Assembly (NCBI GenBank): GCA_029782225.1
Contig: JAKOVF010000318.1
Span: forward strand, 1-64,000
DNA: 64,000 nt
Direction of reading: 5' to 3'
Origin: Chloroflexota bacterium
GTDB lineage: Bacteria; Chloroflexota; Anaerolineae; Anaerolineales; Villigracilaceae
The notes under the pieces are model-generated. The model worked only from the letters and a program-made list of their open reading frames with translations, was not told the DNA's origin and searched no databases. Positions 14,801 to 23,290 of the stretch are shown here, in pieces. A program made the position numbers and the translations under genes. The first letter of the stretch is position 1. Every line of letters starts with the position of its first letter.

Positions 14801-17800
14801 CCAGTCCAATGCGCTGTTCGTTGTCAGTGAAACCGCGCGCGGCCGCGACCTTCAGCCGGTCCCGCTCGCGAAGCCAGAGTGTGCCCGTATCAAAGGGGAT
14901 AATGGAAGATAACTGGTCGAGGAGAGATGAAACCAGTTGGTCGGTACGCAAACTTGATGTCAGGGAAGCCGCGGCATCGTTAAGAGCCTGCAATTGTCCG
15001 GCGCGTTCGCGTGTCGTCTCAACCAGTCTCACATTCTCCAGCGAAAGAGCAACCTGTTGCGCCAGCGACAGGAGCAGTGCCTCGTCTTCAGGTAAAAAGG
15101 CGGCCGGCGTGTTGAAGTTATCCAGCACCAGCAGACCCAGGCATTGGTCTCCTGCAAGGATGGGTACGAAAAGACTCGATACCGGCAGACGGCCGCCCGT
15201 CGCTTGCCGATAGATCGCCAGATTTTCAGGGCTGAGATTGTAATCACGCGCAAAGTTGACCTCATCCACGCGGCGCGCAGTCTTGCGTGCGAAGACCTGC
15301 CCGGGCAGGGCCTCGCCGGAATGGTAATTGATCAACATCATGGCATTGCTGTCTGCGTAACCGGAGACGGCGCGTGGGCCAAGCAATTCGCTCTGCGGAT
15401 TCCAGAGCAGGATCGCTCCGGCATGAGCCGCTTGAATCACGCGCAATGAGTTATCGAGCAATGAGCCGACGATCGCGTCCGGGTCGAGGCCCGAGAGCAG
15501 TTGGCTGAAATCGAGCAGCAGGTCCACTTCCTGCAAACGCCTGCGGGTCTCATTGAGCAGTGAGATGTTCTGCAGAATAACCGAGGCCTGGCGCGAGATC
15601 TGAGAAAAGACCTGGCGATCTTCATCTGTGAGGACCGGCATGGGTTCCGGACTGACCGCCAGCATGGCGGCGAGAGGCTGGCTTTCAACAATAACGGGAA
15701 GGCAGATCATCGCTTTGGCATGCATGGCTGTGAGCAGTGGCGCGTCACGCCACTCATCATCCTCATCCACGTTGGCAGACACTACCAATGTGCCCGATTG
15801 CAGACAGGCACGCAGAGGATTCCGTTGACCAAACAAGGCTTCCACATTCGTAGAACGCGGCAGGGTTCCAAGGATATGCACCAGACGTGGACCTTCCGGC
15901 GTATTTTCGGCGATCAGTGCAATGGACATGCCAAGCTGGGTCAACGTTTCACGGCCCAGTGCATTGAGCGCTGAGTTTGAGTCCAGTTGGAGGCTTACCG
16001 ATTCAGTGATCGCGAGGCCGGCGCGCACGCGCTGGGCACGGCGTTCCAGGTTTTGAAGCGATATGGTTTGCTCAAGATCCTTGTGCAGCAGAACCGGAAG
16101 GTAGTTTTGCGAAACATCGAGGAGTTTCTGCTGCCGCTGGAGGCCGGCTGAAAGAGAGTCGATGCGGACGCGCAACTCATTGAAGCGCGCCGCGTAGCTG
16201 ATCAATTGCGCGGCCTGGGCGGCAAAGACCTCAATCGCTTCAATGGCAGCCAGGTCAGGGCGAAGGCCGTCCGCCGGGTTATCGAGGCTGATCAAGCCAA
16301 GCGGTTTTCCATCAGAATCTTCGAGAGGGATAAGCAGAAAATCGTCCGGGTTCCAGGCATTCTGTTGTGAGATCTGGCTCCCTGCTTCACCCTCTGGCAC
16401 ATAGATGTAGTGAATCTCCGCCGGCATAACCGGAGTTTCATCCGCGGGAATAAAGTAGGAACGACTGATCTTGAACTCGGGCCTCATCAACTGCTGTAAG
16501 GCGGCGTAGGGTTGTTTGCGAGCCATCAGGTCATGCAGCGTTTCCTGAGGGATTCCCACCGCGGTGACACGCTTGAGCAATCCTGTCTCAGATTCATACA
16601 GGCTGACAAGTACCACATGGAACGGCGTGGAATCCCGAATGCCGCGCGCCACTGATTGCAGGGCCTGATCAAGAGGCTGGTCAAATGCGAGGTCGTAGCT
16701 GACATCGGTCAGCTTCACCAGCGTCTCCGCGCGACGGCGCAGGAGTTCAGCGCGCTGGCGTTCGCCCTGGTATTGCAGGGCGTTGCCTAAAGCAATCGCT
16801 GTCTGTATGGCAAGTGTTTGAATGGCATCTGCCGTTTCGCGGGTAAAGAACTCTGGCACGTTGGAGTGAAGATGGATAAGACCGTAGGCATGTCCCTGAT
16901 GGACGATCGGGGCCACGAGGGCAGAGCGCACACCGTCATGCGGCGGGAAGATGCTTTCCTCGGCAAAGTCCGAGACCAGTCGCACTTCATTGTTTTGCAG
17001 GGCGCCGCGTTCGAGAGCGGTGAGTTCGAAGGTCTTCGCACAGCCGACAGCCAACACCACACGTGGTTCATCCAGAGTGCCTTGTTGATCGAAGAAGAGC
17101 ACTGAGCCGCAATCTGCATGGACAGCCCGCAGGCTTTCATCGTGGAGCGTCTGCAAAAGGTCATTGATATTGAGGGAGGAACTCAGTTCGCGGCTGACGC
17201 GTGCAACTGCAGCCAACTGGTCAGCACGGCGGCGCAGAGACTCATCCGTCTGGAGAAGCAGCCCGGCAGAATCTACCGCCGCGGCAAGTTGCACAGCCGC
17301 CGAGGAGACCATCTGCAGGTCAGATTCATTGAAGAAATCCGTCTTACGGCTTCCCAGCATCAGCTCGCCGATACTGTGCTGCCGCGCCACCAGCGGGACT
17401 ACGATGGCTGATTCCACTTCAAGGGCCGTTTTCAGGGGTTGATAGATGGAGAGCACACGTCGGTCAGCGCTTAGCCTCCCTGAAACAAAGGGACGCTGGC
17501 TGCCTGAAACCGTAAGCCGGAATTCAGGATCATCCACATAGATGTGAGAGGCCTCCACGGCAGTTTCATCAGATATTCCAAAGAACGAAGCAGTATCCAT
17601 GCGGAGTTCGCCGTGTTCATCATCCATCAGGAAAACAACCCCGGCATCAGCCTGAAAGAGATGTACAAGCTCCTGAACGGAAAACTTCAGGATTTCCTCC
17701 AGAGTAGCTGATGAAGTGGCGAGACTGGCAATACGCCGCAAAGCCTCTGCCCGCTGTGACCGTATTCTTGCCTGCTGAACGAGAAGAACATTTTCGATGA

Positions 17801-19238
17801 TCGCTGCGGTCTGGTTGGCAACGATATTCATCAAGCGGATCTCATCCGCGCCGAAAGAGGACACACCCCGTCGATGATGAGCAACCTGCAAATATCCCAT
17901 CATTCTGCCGGATGAAAGCAACGGGATAAAAGCCGAATCGCGCAGGCTCGCCGCCGTGGCTATGTCTGTAAGACCCAGTGCCCGCCATTCTTCGTCCGTG
18001 GGCGCGCTCAGGGTGAGCACAGGCTGCTGTTTCATCAAGACATGTTCAGCGGGGCTGTCCGCCGGAATGGAGGCGCGGTAAATCTGAACAAAGTGCGTGG
18101 GCAGACCATGAAATGGGACCTGCGCTTCCAATGTGCGTTTTTCCTCATCGTAGATGAGAAAGCCTATGATCTCAGCATCGAACAGAGGGGCAATACTTTC
18201 GACCAGCCGCGCAAACAAATCCTGTGTGCCGTGGACCGAGCCAAATGCCTGATTGAGATCAGCAAGACCGGCCAATTCCCCGGAACGGCGTTGTTCATCC
18301 TCGTAGAGCCTGGCATTGCGGATGGCTACTGCTGCCTGCTCCGCCACCAGCTGCAGTACATCTAAATCCTGCTGGCTGAAGGCTCCTGCTCCAAGTTGAC
18401 CGGCTTCCAGCGTGCCTACCAATTCACCGCCTGCCATGAGAGGCAGGCCCAGATAGGATTGAACTGCCAGCAGTTCCCCATTTGATGTCAATTCAGTTTG
18501 TCCTCGCGTGGATGGCACAAGCATTGGAACTCGACGTTCCATGAGAGTCGTGGTCAAGCGGCCAAACTGCGATCGCATCACATCCGCCGCCTGCTGGGAT
18601 GAATCTCCCTGCAAACGATACGGGATCAAGCTCTGACTATTTGAGTCCCACAGTTTCAATTCCAGAATATCCGAAGGGATAAGACGGCTGATGTTCTCCA
18701 AAACGGAACGGATCGTAGTTTGGAGGTCGAGGGAGGCTGCAATGGCCTGGCTGAAATCCGTCACAACCTTCAGGACAGATGCAGATGCTTCTGTGGCGCG
18801 TCCACCGAGTGCCGGGGCAAGCTCCACGGACCGCAAAGAGACCAGCATTACCGGGTAAGCCCCGGGCACTTGATAAGAGGTGGCCTCTGTCAACTTGCCA
18901 TTGATGGCAATCCGTTTCTGACCCGGTGATGCACAAACCGCAAGGAAATCATCCGTGGGGCGTGCCCGCCGCGCCAGGCGTTCAAGATCGTAAGGTTCGT
19001 TCTCCCGTAGATCAAAATGGTTCCGCGCCAGTGAATTGATGTAGTCGACACGTCCTCCGGGACGAACAACGAATATTGCTTCGACTGGATTGGTATGTTC
19101 GTGGTACTCGCCAACGCTGCTGCCGGGCTCATCAGCCGGATTGAGACGCGGCAAAACGCGGATCGTCACATAGACCAGTGAGATCATCACGATTGCGGCG
19201 ATCAAAAGGCCGACGACTAGGCTTGGCCCGGCTCCCAT
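11817..19238 (-). CDS. Giant hybrid-sensor histidine kinase with 11 GAF domains
   Basis: The protein has 2473 residues, one of the largest sensor kinases I would expect in a bacterium. An N-terminal membrane helix (LVVGLLIAAIVMISLVYVTI) is followed by a PAS-like segment (EAIFVVRPGGRVDYINS). Then come eleven consecutive GAF modules, each ending in a helix of the type AVAIRNARLYE or ALENARLF. A coiled coil (ELEQRVIERTAQLRREQQ) precedes the last GAF. A PAS domain (ILEAVADGVLVTGSDNRI), HisKA (FVATVSHELRTPMTSIKGY) and HATPase_c (NLVDNAYNYTPGNG; TGLGLPIVRQ) complete it. GAF domains bind cyclic nucleotides, chromophores, haem or small molecules; no ligand is predictable here. It sits between two receiver genes with gaps of 15 and 4 bases. 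Confidence 0.93.
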   Translation of the reverse strand: MGAGPSLVVGLLIAAIVMISLVYVTIRVLPRLNPADEPGSSVGEYHEHTNPVEAIFVVRPGGRVDYINSLARNHFDLRENEPYDLERLARRARPTDDFLAVCASPGQKRIAINGKLTEATSYQVPGAYPVMLVSLRSVELAPALGGRATEASASVLKVVTDFSQAIAASLDLQTTIRSVLENISRLIPSDILELKLWDSNSQSLIPYRLQGDSSQQAADVMRSQFGRLTTTLMERRVPMLVPSTRGQTELTSNGELLAVQSYLGLPLMAGGELVGTLEAGQLGAGAFSQQDLDVLQLVAEQAAVAIRNARLYEDEQRRSGELAGLADLNQAFGSVHGTQDLFARLVESIAPLFDAEIIGFLIYDEEKRTLEAQVPFHGLPTHFVQIYRASIPADSPAEHVLMKQQPVLTLSAPTDEEWRALGLTDIATAASLRDSAFIPLLSSGRMMGYLQVAHHRRGVSSFGADEIRLMNIVANQTAAIIENVLLVQQARIRSQRAEALRRIASLATSSATLEEILKFSVQELVHLFQADAGVVFLMDDEHGELRMDTASFFGISDETAVEASHIYVDDPEFRLTVSGSQRPFVSGRLSADRRVLSIYQPLKTALEVESAIVVPLVARQHSIGELMLGSRKTDFFNESDLQMVSSAAVQLAAAVDSAGLLLQTDESLRRRADQLAAVARVSRELSSSLNINDLLQTLHDESLRAVHADCGSVLFFDQQGTLDEPRVVLAVGCAKTFELTALERGALQNNEVRLVSDFAEESIFPPHDGVRSALVAPIVHQGHAYGLIHLHSNVPEFFTRETADAIQTLAIQTAIALGNALQYQGERQRAELLRRRAETLVKLTDVSYDLAFDQPLDQALQSVARGIRDSTPFHVVLVSLYESETGLLKRVTAVGIPQETLHDLMARKQPYAALQQLMRPEFKISRSYFIPADETPVMPAEIHYIYVPEGEAGSQISQQNAWNPDDFLLIPLEDSDGKPLGLISLDNPADGLRPDLAAIEAIEVFAAQAAQLISYAARFNELRVRIDSLSAGLQRQQKLLDVSQNYLPVLLHKDLEQTISLQNLERRAQRVRAGLAITESVSLQLDSNSALNALGRETLTQLGMSIALIAENTPEGPRLVHILGTLPRSTNVEALFGQRNPLRACLQSGTLVVSANVDEDDEWRDAPLLTAMHAKAMICLPVIVESQPLAAMLAVSPEPMPVLTDEDRQVFSQISRQASVILQNISLLNETRRRLQEVDLLLDFSQLLSGLDPDAIVGSLLDNSLRVIQAAHAGAILLWNPQSELLGPRAVSGYADSNAMMLINYHSGEALPGQVFARKTARRVDEVNFARDYNLSPENLAIYRQATGGRLPVSSLFVPILAGDQCLGLLVLDNFNTPAAFLPEDEALLLSLAQQVALSLENVRLVETTRERAGQLQALNDAAASLTSSLRTDQLVSSLLDQLSSIIPFDTGTLWLRERDRLKVAAARGFTDNEQRIGLAVAVADSALFKEMVQTGQAIAVGDVREDPRFPRVEAPHLSWIGIPLISKGELAGVIALEKWQAHAYSGEQLQLALTFASQAAVSLENSRLYEDSLSRGAELDQRSQRLGLLNRFSSSLSGLLDADQILHLTAEQLMDALGVQRISVVTFERAQATWSLTLPRIRARLPRPLPDAPIFNRLRESLGVFNTDDARREPDLAPLTEMLGDSIALLILPLASGSSLRALVFAQMNGDGRFNLNEIELARTISNQAAIALENARLFQSTVRTAERFAILNETSSQVSASLDPEQIYAAVHRAAERLMPVQSFVISLLDQETDEIEGVYLVDGQARSPITRIPKDKGLSGHVISTGQPLLLHGAERVDAAGGMTYGNADTPLSILAVPMTLGGKTLGMLSAQSYQANVYTEEDQQILGTLANQAIVAIQNGRLFAETQRLAQELEQRVIERTAQLRREQQSTEMLLRILTEVSSSLDLDRALNRTLSLLNDAIGAEQGTIMLLQAQDNLLHYRAGYGYLSEMVDETGRGFTLKIGEGLAGWVVQHREATLIDDLHNDPRWVRAASAGQDHRSAIVVPMLVSEDVIGVLMVFHRAEKFFSAEMLNLVKAIASQVAVAINNAHLYELIRDQAERLGVMLRKEQEDASRSQAILEAVADGVLVTGSDNRITFVNSSTERILSLEKARVLGSSLEAFGGLFGKAASTWMQTIRKWSENPASHHPGDTYAEQIELENEHIALVHLAPVILQSDFLGTVSIFRDITHEVEVDRLKSEFVATVSHELRTPMTSIKGYVDILKMGAAGALNENQAHFLDIVINNIERLNTLVNDLLDISRIESGTVVLTPEPVDLRQVAEDVVEEVLRRSQEDNKPMGLSLDAPKRLPLVFADEQRVRQIIHNLVDNAYNYTPGNGTIRVCVHAIDGNEVQVDVQDNGVGISLADQARIFERFYRGEHPLVLSTPGTGLGLPIVRQLVEMHHGRIWMSSTGIPGEGSTFSFTLPVHKG

Positions 19239-19253
19239 TTTAGAGGGACCTTC

Positions 19254-20156
19254 TCAAGCTGAGGCAGTTGCCGCATCCTGGCGCCTCGCCTCAGCCGCTA
19301 GCTCTGTAATCTCACGAATATCCGCAAAAGATTGCAGACTTGGCGAGACCAAACCGGCAGACAACGTCATGAACGGCACCTTCTCCACACCCCCCTCGCT
19401 CTTGGGTGCTTGAATAAATCCCTGTTGGCGGTCAATGAAATTGTAATGGGTCAGCACCTCATTGGCGAATCGCTCTTTCAAACGGTCACGGATCTTCCCC
19501 GCTGCATCATCCTTCGTGATGATAATAAAATTATCGCCTCCTGCATGGCCGATGAAATCGCTCGTCGTTCCAAGCTCATCGACTACTTCACCGATCAACA
19601 TGGCCGCGAAGCGTAAAACGTCGTCGCCAGCCACAAATCCATAAACATCCTTAAACGGCTCGAAATGATTGAGCCGCACATCCAGCAAAGCCCAGCCCTT
19701 TTCGCGGATGATGCGGCGCAATTGCTCCTCAATCAGGCGACCCGCAGGCAGGCCGGAACGCGGATCGGTCAGGCTTTCACGCTCCGAGCGGCGGATCGCT
19801 CCCTGCACGCGCAGCTTCAGTTCCTCGATATCAAATGGCTTGGTGATGTAATCATCCGCGCCGAGTTCGAGTCCCTGCAGCTTGTCGCTGCGCTCATCCT
19901 TCTGCGTCAGGAAGATCACAGGGATATGGCTGGTACGCGTGTTCGTGCGCAGGGTGCGGCAGACCTCGTAGCCATCTATATCCGGCAGCATGATGTCGAG
20001 CACGATCAAATGCGGGAGTACATGCTTGGTCCTATCCAGCGCATCTCCTCCACGGTTCGCTACATCCACTTCATATTGCAGACCCGTGAAGTAGATTTTG
20101 AGCATGTTGGCAATATCGAGATCATCTTCCACAACCAATAGGCGGGCGTTAGCCAT
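19254..20156 (-). CDS. Response regulator with degenerate GGDEF domain
   Basis: The protein has 300 residues. The receiver has Asp54 in LIVLDIMLP and Lys in DDYITKPF. The C-terminal half keeps a GGDEF-like fold (NHFEPFKDVYGFVAGDDVLR), but the active-site loop reads GGDNF (206-210) and the domain continues with little conservation of the c-di-GMP synthase site. It is probably inactive as a diguanylate cyclase and may act as a GTP- or protein-binding module. The start ATG at 20156 follows AAGGAGG with a 5-base spacer; a longer upstream reading would overlap the previous gene. The giant kinase follows 15 bases downstream. Confidence 0.88.
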   Translation of the reverse strand: MANARLLVVEDDLDIANMLKIYFTGLQYEVDVANRGGDALDRTKHVLPHLIVLDIMLPDIDGYEVCRTLRTNTRTSHIPVIFLTQKDERSDKLQGLELGADDYITKPFDIEELKLRVQGAIRRSERESLTDPRSGLPAGRLIEEQLRRIIREKGWALLDVRLNHFEPFKDVYGFVAGDDVLRFAAMLIGEVVDELGTTSDFIGHAGGDNFIIITKDDAAGKIRDRLKERFANEVLTHYNFIDRQQGFIQAPKSEGGVEKVPFMTLSAGLVSPSLQSFADIREITELAAEARRQDAATASA

Positions 20157-20166
20157 GCGAGCCTCC

Positions 20167-21282
20167 TTATGCGCGCCGTTTGCCCAGTTTTGCATTGCGG
20201 CGTACGGCTTCTATCTGTTCAGCAGTGACTTCACGCTCGAAAGAGCGAAAACCGCTCATGCGGAAACCATGTCTTTCGGCCATCGCGGTAATCTCTCGCA
20301 CACGTTCGAGCGTAATATCCTTACCGATAGTGTAATCCTCAAAGCGGCCTTCCAACGCCAGGGCAATGGTCTCGGCCATACAGGCATATGCCTTGCCCTC
20401 GGGAAAACCAAAATTAAAATGGAAATTCACGGGGCCTGGTACGTCCACCATTCCGCCGTCAATCACTAATATATCATCTCTTACTGCCGCCACCATTGCA
20501 GAAACATCACGGGGGCGGGCCACATCGCAGATCACGCTGCCGGATTGCAGATCCTCGGCATGGACGACATCGTGGAGTGCGCTGGTGACCGTCAGAATCA
20601 GCTGCGCTTCCTTTAGAACATCCAGCTTCGTACTGATGGAAAGCTCGCTCACCTGCCCTTGCGGGCGGTGCAAGGGCCGCACGTGGACCTTTAACTGGTC
20701 GCGCAGGACCTCGAGCTTTTTCTCATCCCGGGCTACAAGAATGAGCCGGGCGGCCTCATCAGCCAACAGCTCTGCACAGACACGACCGATCGCGCCCGTC
20801 GCGCCGACAACAGCCACCGTCGCGGACCTGATATCAATGTCCATTGCGCAGGCTGCTTCACGAATCGCCTGCACTGCCATCGCAACCGTGAACGAGTCGC
20901 CAGTCGTGACCGGAACATCCAGGGCTTTTGCGATCGTCAGCCCGGCATCGCCCACCACTGAAGTGAACGCGCCGAGGCCCAGAATATCCGCACCGAGTTT
21001 TTCAGCCATACGCCCGGTCTGGATAATCTTGCGATAGACCGTGCCTACCGGCAATTGCATCATCCTTTTCGGCGTATAAGGGCAGGCAATGAACCAGCCC
21101 TTGACTTCCTTCCCCGTGGCCTCCGACTTGATGCCTTCGATCTCCGAGAGGTACACGGGTGGAAAAAAAGTCGAGAAAAAATCGATTTGTCTTTCGGTAA
21201 GTACTTTTCCTAAAACTGGAAACTTGCGGCTGACATCACGTTTGGGATCAATGGGGTGAATAATAAATGCAAAACTATCCAT
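20167..21282 (-). CDS. Long-chain acyl-ACP reductase (AAR)-like oxidoreductase
   Basis: The protein has 371 residues. It resembles cyanobacterial acyl-ACP reductase, which reduces fatty acyl-ACP to fatty aldehyde with NADPH. Matching segments are LGLGAFTSVVGDAG (AAR: GGFSSIV), a Rossmann motif VAVVGATGAIGRV, a candidate catalytic Cys in SVICDVARPRD, VIDGG, and the C-terminal block ACMAETIALALEG ... IGKDITLERV ... HGF. It is often misnamed a shikimate dehydrogenase-like protein because of the Rossmann fold. The partner aldehyde-deformylating oxygenase is absent from the window. It ends 10 bases before the receiver/GGDEF gene, tying possible lipid chemistry to signalling. Family call good, activity inferred. 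Confidence 0.72.
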   Translation of the reverse strand: MDSFAFIIHPIDPKRDVSRKFPVLGKVLTERQIDFFSTFFPPVYLSEIEGIKSEATGKEVKGWFIACPYTPKRMMQLPVGTVYRKIIQTGRMAEKLGADILGLGAFTSVVGDAGLTIAKALDVPVTTGDSFTVAMAVQAIREAACAMDIDIRSATVAVVGATGAIGRVCAELLADEAARLILVARDEKKLEVLRDQLKVHVRPLHRPQGQVSELSISTKLDVLKEAQLILTVTSALHDVVHAEDLQSGSVICDVARPRDVSAMVAAVRDDILVIDGGMVDVPGPVNFHFNFGFPEGKAYACMAETIALALEGRFEDYTIGKDITLERVREITAMAERHGFRMSGFRSFEREVTAEQIEAVRRNAKLGKRRA

Positions 21283-21306
21283 ATCTCGGCCAGGCTCGAC
21301 AATTCT

Positions 21307-22584
21307 CTACCACGACTCCACCTCGGCCTTTAAGTGTCGATGGTAAGGCGTCTGGTGAAGATGTGCGAGTTTCATTTTGTGGTGATCGCTGTCCTCGAAC
21401 CGGACATCGCGGTCAATAATACGGCGTTCCTTGCTTGCTGCGAGAACGACATCTGATTCAATGGTTCGTGATGGATAAACGATCATGCCCGAGCCAATGC
21501 GGCAGTTATGTCCTACACAACCACCCATCACCGGGCGGTTGGACTGGCTGAGCTTGCCATTGCCGTCAAGCGCGCGCAACGGCGCGGGGATCAGGTTGTA
21601 ATCGGTAAAGGTATTGCCTGCACCAATAAATGTATTACGCCCGACCACGCACATCTGCAAACAGGTATTTTGCGCGATCATGCTGTTCTCCATAATGGTC
21701 GTCATGAAGAGCGCGGCGCGGAAGGGGAGGAACGCACCATCGCCCACTACAGAGAGCATAAGCTGCACACCTTGTCCCACATTCACATTGTTCCCAACAA
21801 TGCTGTTATCAATTACAGCACCTGCATTGACAAAAACATTGTCGCCAATAATGGTGGGGCCTTTAATGATGGCACTCGGATCAATAATGGTGTTCTTCCC
21901 TACAATCACCGCCTCAGAGCACTCCAATACCTGACGCCCTTCATAAATAGCTTTGCCAAGTATTTTTAGTTTAAAGGAAAGCTGATCGTTCGCTCTTTTT
22001 TCAAAACGAGCACCGCGGGCAAACTGTCCAAATACCATATCCGCAATAAAGATATGCACCCATGAATCTATGGCGATCAGAGCACGCAAAGGGACCTGGA
22101 AAACCAGGTCACCGCTTTGGTCGGCCATATAGGTAGGCACATGATAATAGCCGATCTCGCGCGCTTCCAAATCGATCACCAAAGGTTCGGCATCTGCAAC
22201 AGGGCCGTACGGGTAATACCAGAGGTCAGCCAGGTATAAACTGCCGGCCGGCGTATAAGATGTAGAAAGAGGCAGGGCATGCTCACGGAAGGCAGGGTCC
22301 TCTGACCGAAAGGCCGCGCGTACAGGCCGCTTGCGCTTTTGGGCCTCAGCCATAAAGGCCTGGATATAGGCCTCATCAAAGAATAGATTGTCGCGGTAGA
22401 CAATCGTCGGTTCACGCACGGGCTGGAGGCGATCCCCCGGCTTCAGCTCCAGTTCACGGTCCACATAAGGCGCGAGCAAATTCCGCTGATGCAGCCAGAG
22501 CGGCGAATTTTGAATGCGAAGCTCCCGCGCCGGCTCACAAAATGGTGAGACGTGGTTGGGCGCGTGCAAAATAATCTTGAGCAT
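21307..22584 (-). CDS. Left-handed beta-helix (hexapeptide repeat) protein
   Basis: The protein has 425 residues. About 200 N-terminal residues have no motif I know but are rich in aromatic residues (YLADLWYYPYGP). Residues from about 225 form hexapeptide repeats of the [LIV]-G-x4 kind: VIVGKNTIIDPSAIIKGP, IIGDNVFVNAGAVI, SIVGNNVNVGQGV and VVGRNTFIGAGN. This is the trimeric beta-helix of acyl- and acetyltransferases and of GlmU-like enzymes. The N-terminal region lacks an obvious nucleotidyltransferase motif. In this string beside an acyl-ACP-reductase homologue, acyl transfer is plausible but unproven. A TATAAT box lies 24 bases upstream of the start. Confidence 0.72.
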   Translation of the reverse strand: MLKIILHAPNHVSPFCEPARELRIQNSPLWLHQRNLLAPYVDRELELKPGDRLQPVREPTIVYRDNLFFDEAYIQAFMAEAQKRKRPVRAAFRSEDPAFREHALPLSTSYTPAGSLYLADLWYYPYGPVADAEPLVIDLEAREIGYYHVPTYMADQSGDLVFQVPLRALIAIDSWVHIFIADMVFGQFARGARFEKRANDQLSFKLKILGKAIYEGRQVLECSEAVIVGKNTIIDPSAIIKGPTIIGDNVFVNAGAVIDNSIVGNNVNVGQGVQLMLSVVGDGAFLPFRAALFMTTIMENSMIAQNTCLQMCVVGRNTFIGAGNTFTDYNLIPAPLRALDGNGKLSQSNRPVMGGCVGHNCRIGSGMIVYPSRTIESDVVLAASKERRIIDRDVRFEDSDHHKMKLAHLHQTPYHRHLKAEVESW

Positions 22585-22608
22585 ACGAGTTGGTATTACC
22601 AGTGGGAA

Positions 22609-22614
22609 ATTATA
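22609..22614 (-). promoter_or_regulatory. Possible internal -10 box (TATAAT)
   Basis: In the 85-base gap between the V4R and beta-helix genes, a minus-strand TATAAT lies 24 bases before the ATG. No good -35 is visible. It could allow separate expression of the second half of the string. Confidence 0.35.
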
Positions 22615-22669
22615 ACAAACCCAGGCAAGAAGATGCCCTTACCCAACAAATCTGTTAGAGTTTTGGCAG

Positions 22670-23290
22670 CTACGACAGGGGGATTTTATCGATCACGATA
22701 GTGCAAGCGGGGTCGCCGCGTGCAATACAGGCCGTCTCTTCCACGTTGAAGATCTTTCCCCCGCTCAACCAATACAAGGACTCCTGCAGCACGCCGACCG
22801 CCATATGACAGACCGGCGCTTCGGCCTTTCTCTCCCAACATAGCGGACAGTGCTCTATGGTCCAGATGATCTGCTGTTCATTTTCATCCACCCGCACGCG
22901 TTGGTCGGTATCCTTGTTGAAAAGCTCGGCAAATGCCTGCGCCCCAAGATGAAGTTTCGTGGAAAGAGGCAGCAGGCGAAAAGCCATTTCAGTTAATCCC
23001 AGAATCGACCCGTATTCCCGCAGGCCATATTTGAAGCACACGCGTCCGATCCGTAGCGCCAGCCCGCGTCCACCCCGCGGACCGTAGAGCTGTTCCAGCG
23101 TTCTTTGAAGCAGGCTGACCGCTTCAAACGAAAACGCGCTTTCCGCGTGCACAACCGGTTCAGTTTTCAATGTATCAAGCGATGCAAAATGAAGGACTGC
23201 ATCCGCCCCATTGCGGCCCATCACTTCCTCCATCCCCTGCAGAATGATGCGCCCCATCTTGTGTGGATAGTAATACGTAGGCGTTTTCAT
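22670..23290 (-). CDS. V4R (4-vinyl reductase) domain protein
   Basis: The protein has 206 residues. The C-terminal half has the V4R pattern: IEHCPLCWERKAEAPVCH (cysteines for a metal site), AVGVLQESLYWLSGGK, and NVEETACIARGDPACTIVI. V4R domains bind small hydrophobic molecules, and in XylR/DmpR-type regulators and BchJ they act as ligand sensors or carriers. Here the domain is free-standing, with a helical N-terminal part (LLQRTLEQLYGPRGGRGLAL). Its ATG overlaps the stop of the alpha/beta hydrolase by one base (TGATG), so the two are translationally coupled. A ligand produced or bound by the hydrolase or reductase is a natural guess. Confidence 0.78.
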   Translation of the reverse strand: MKTPTYYYPHKMGRIILQGMEEVMGRNGADAVLHFASLDTLKTEPVVHAESAFSFEAVSLLQRTLEQLYGPRGGRGLALRIGRVCFKYGLREYGSILGLTEMAFRLLPLSTKLHLGAQAFAELFNKDTDQRVRVDENEQQIIWTIEHCPLCWERKAEAPVCHMAVGVLQESLYWLSGGKIFNVEETACIARGDPACTIVIDKIPLS

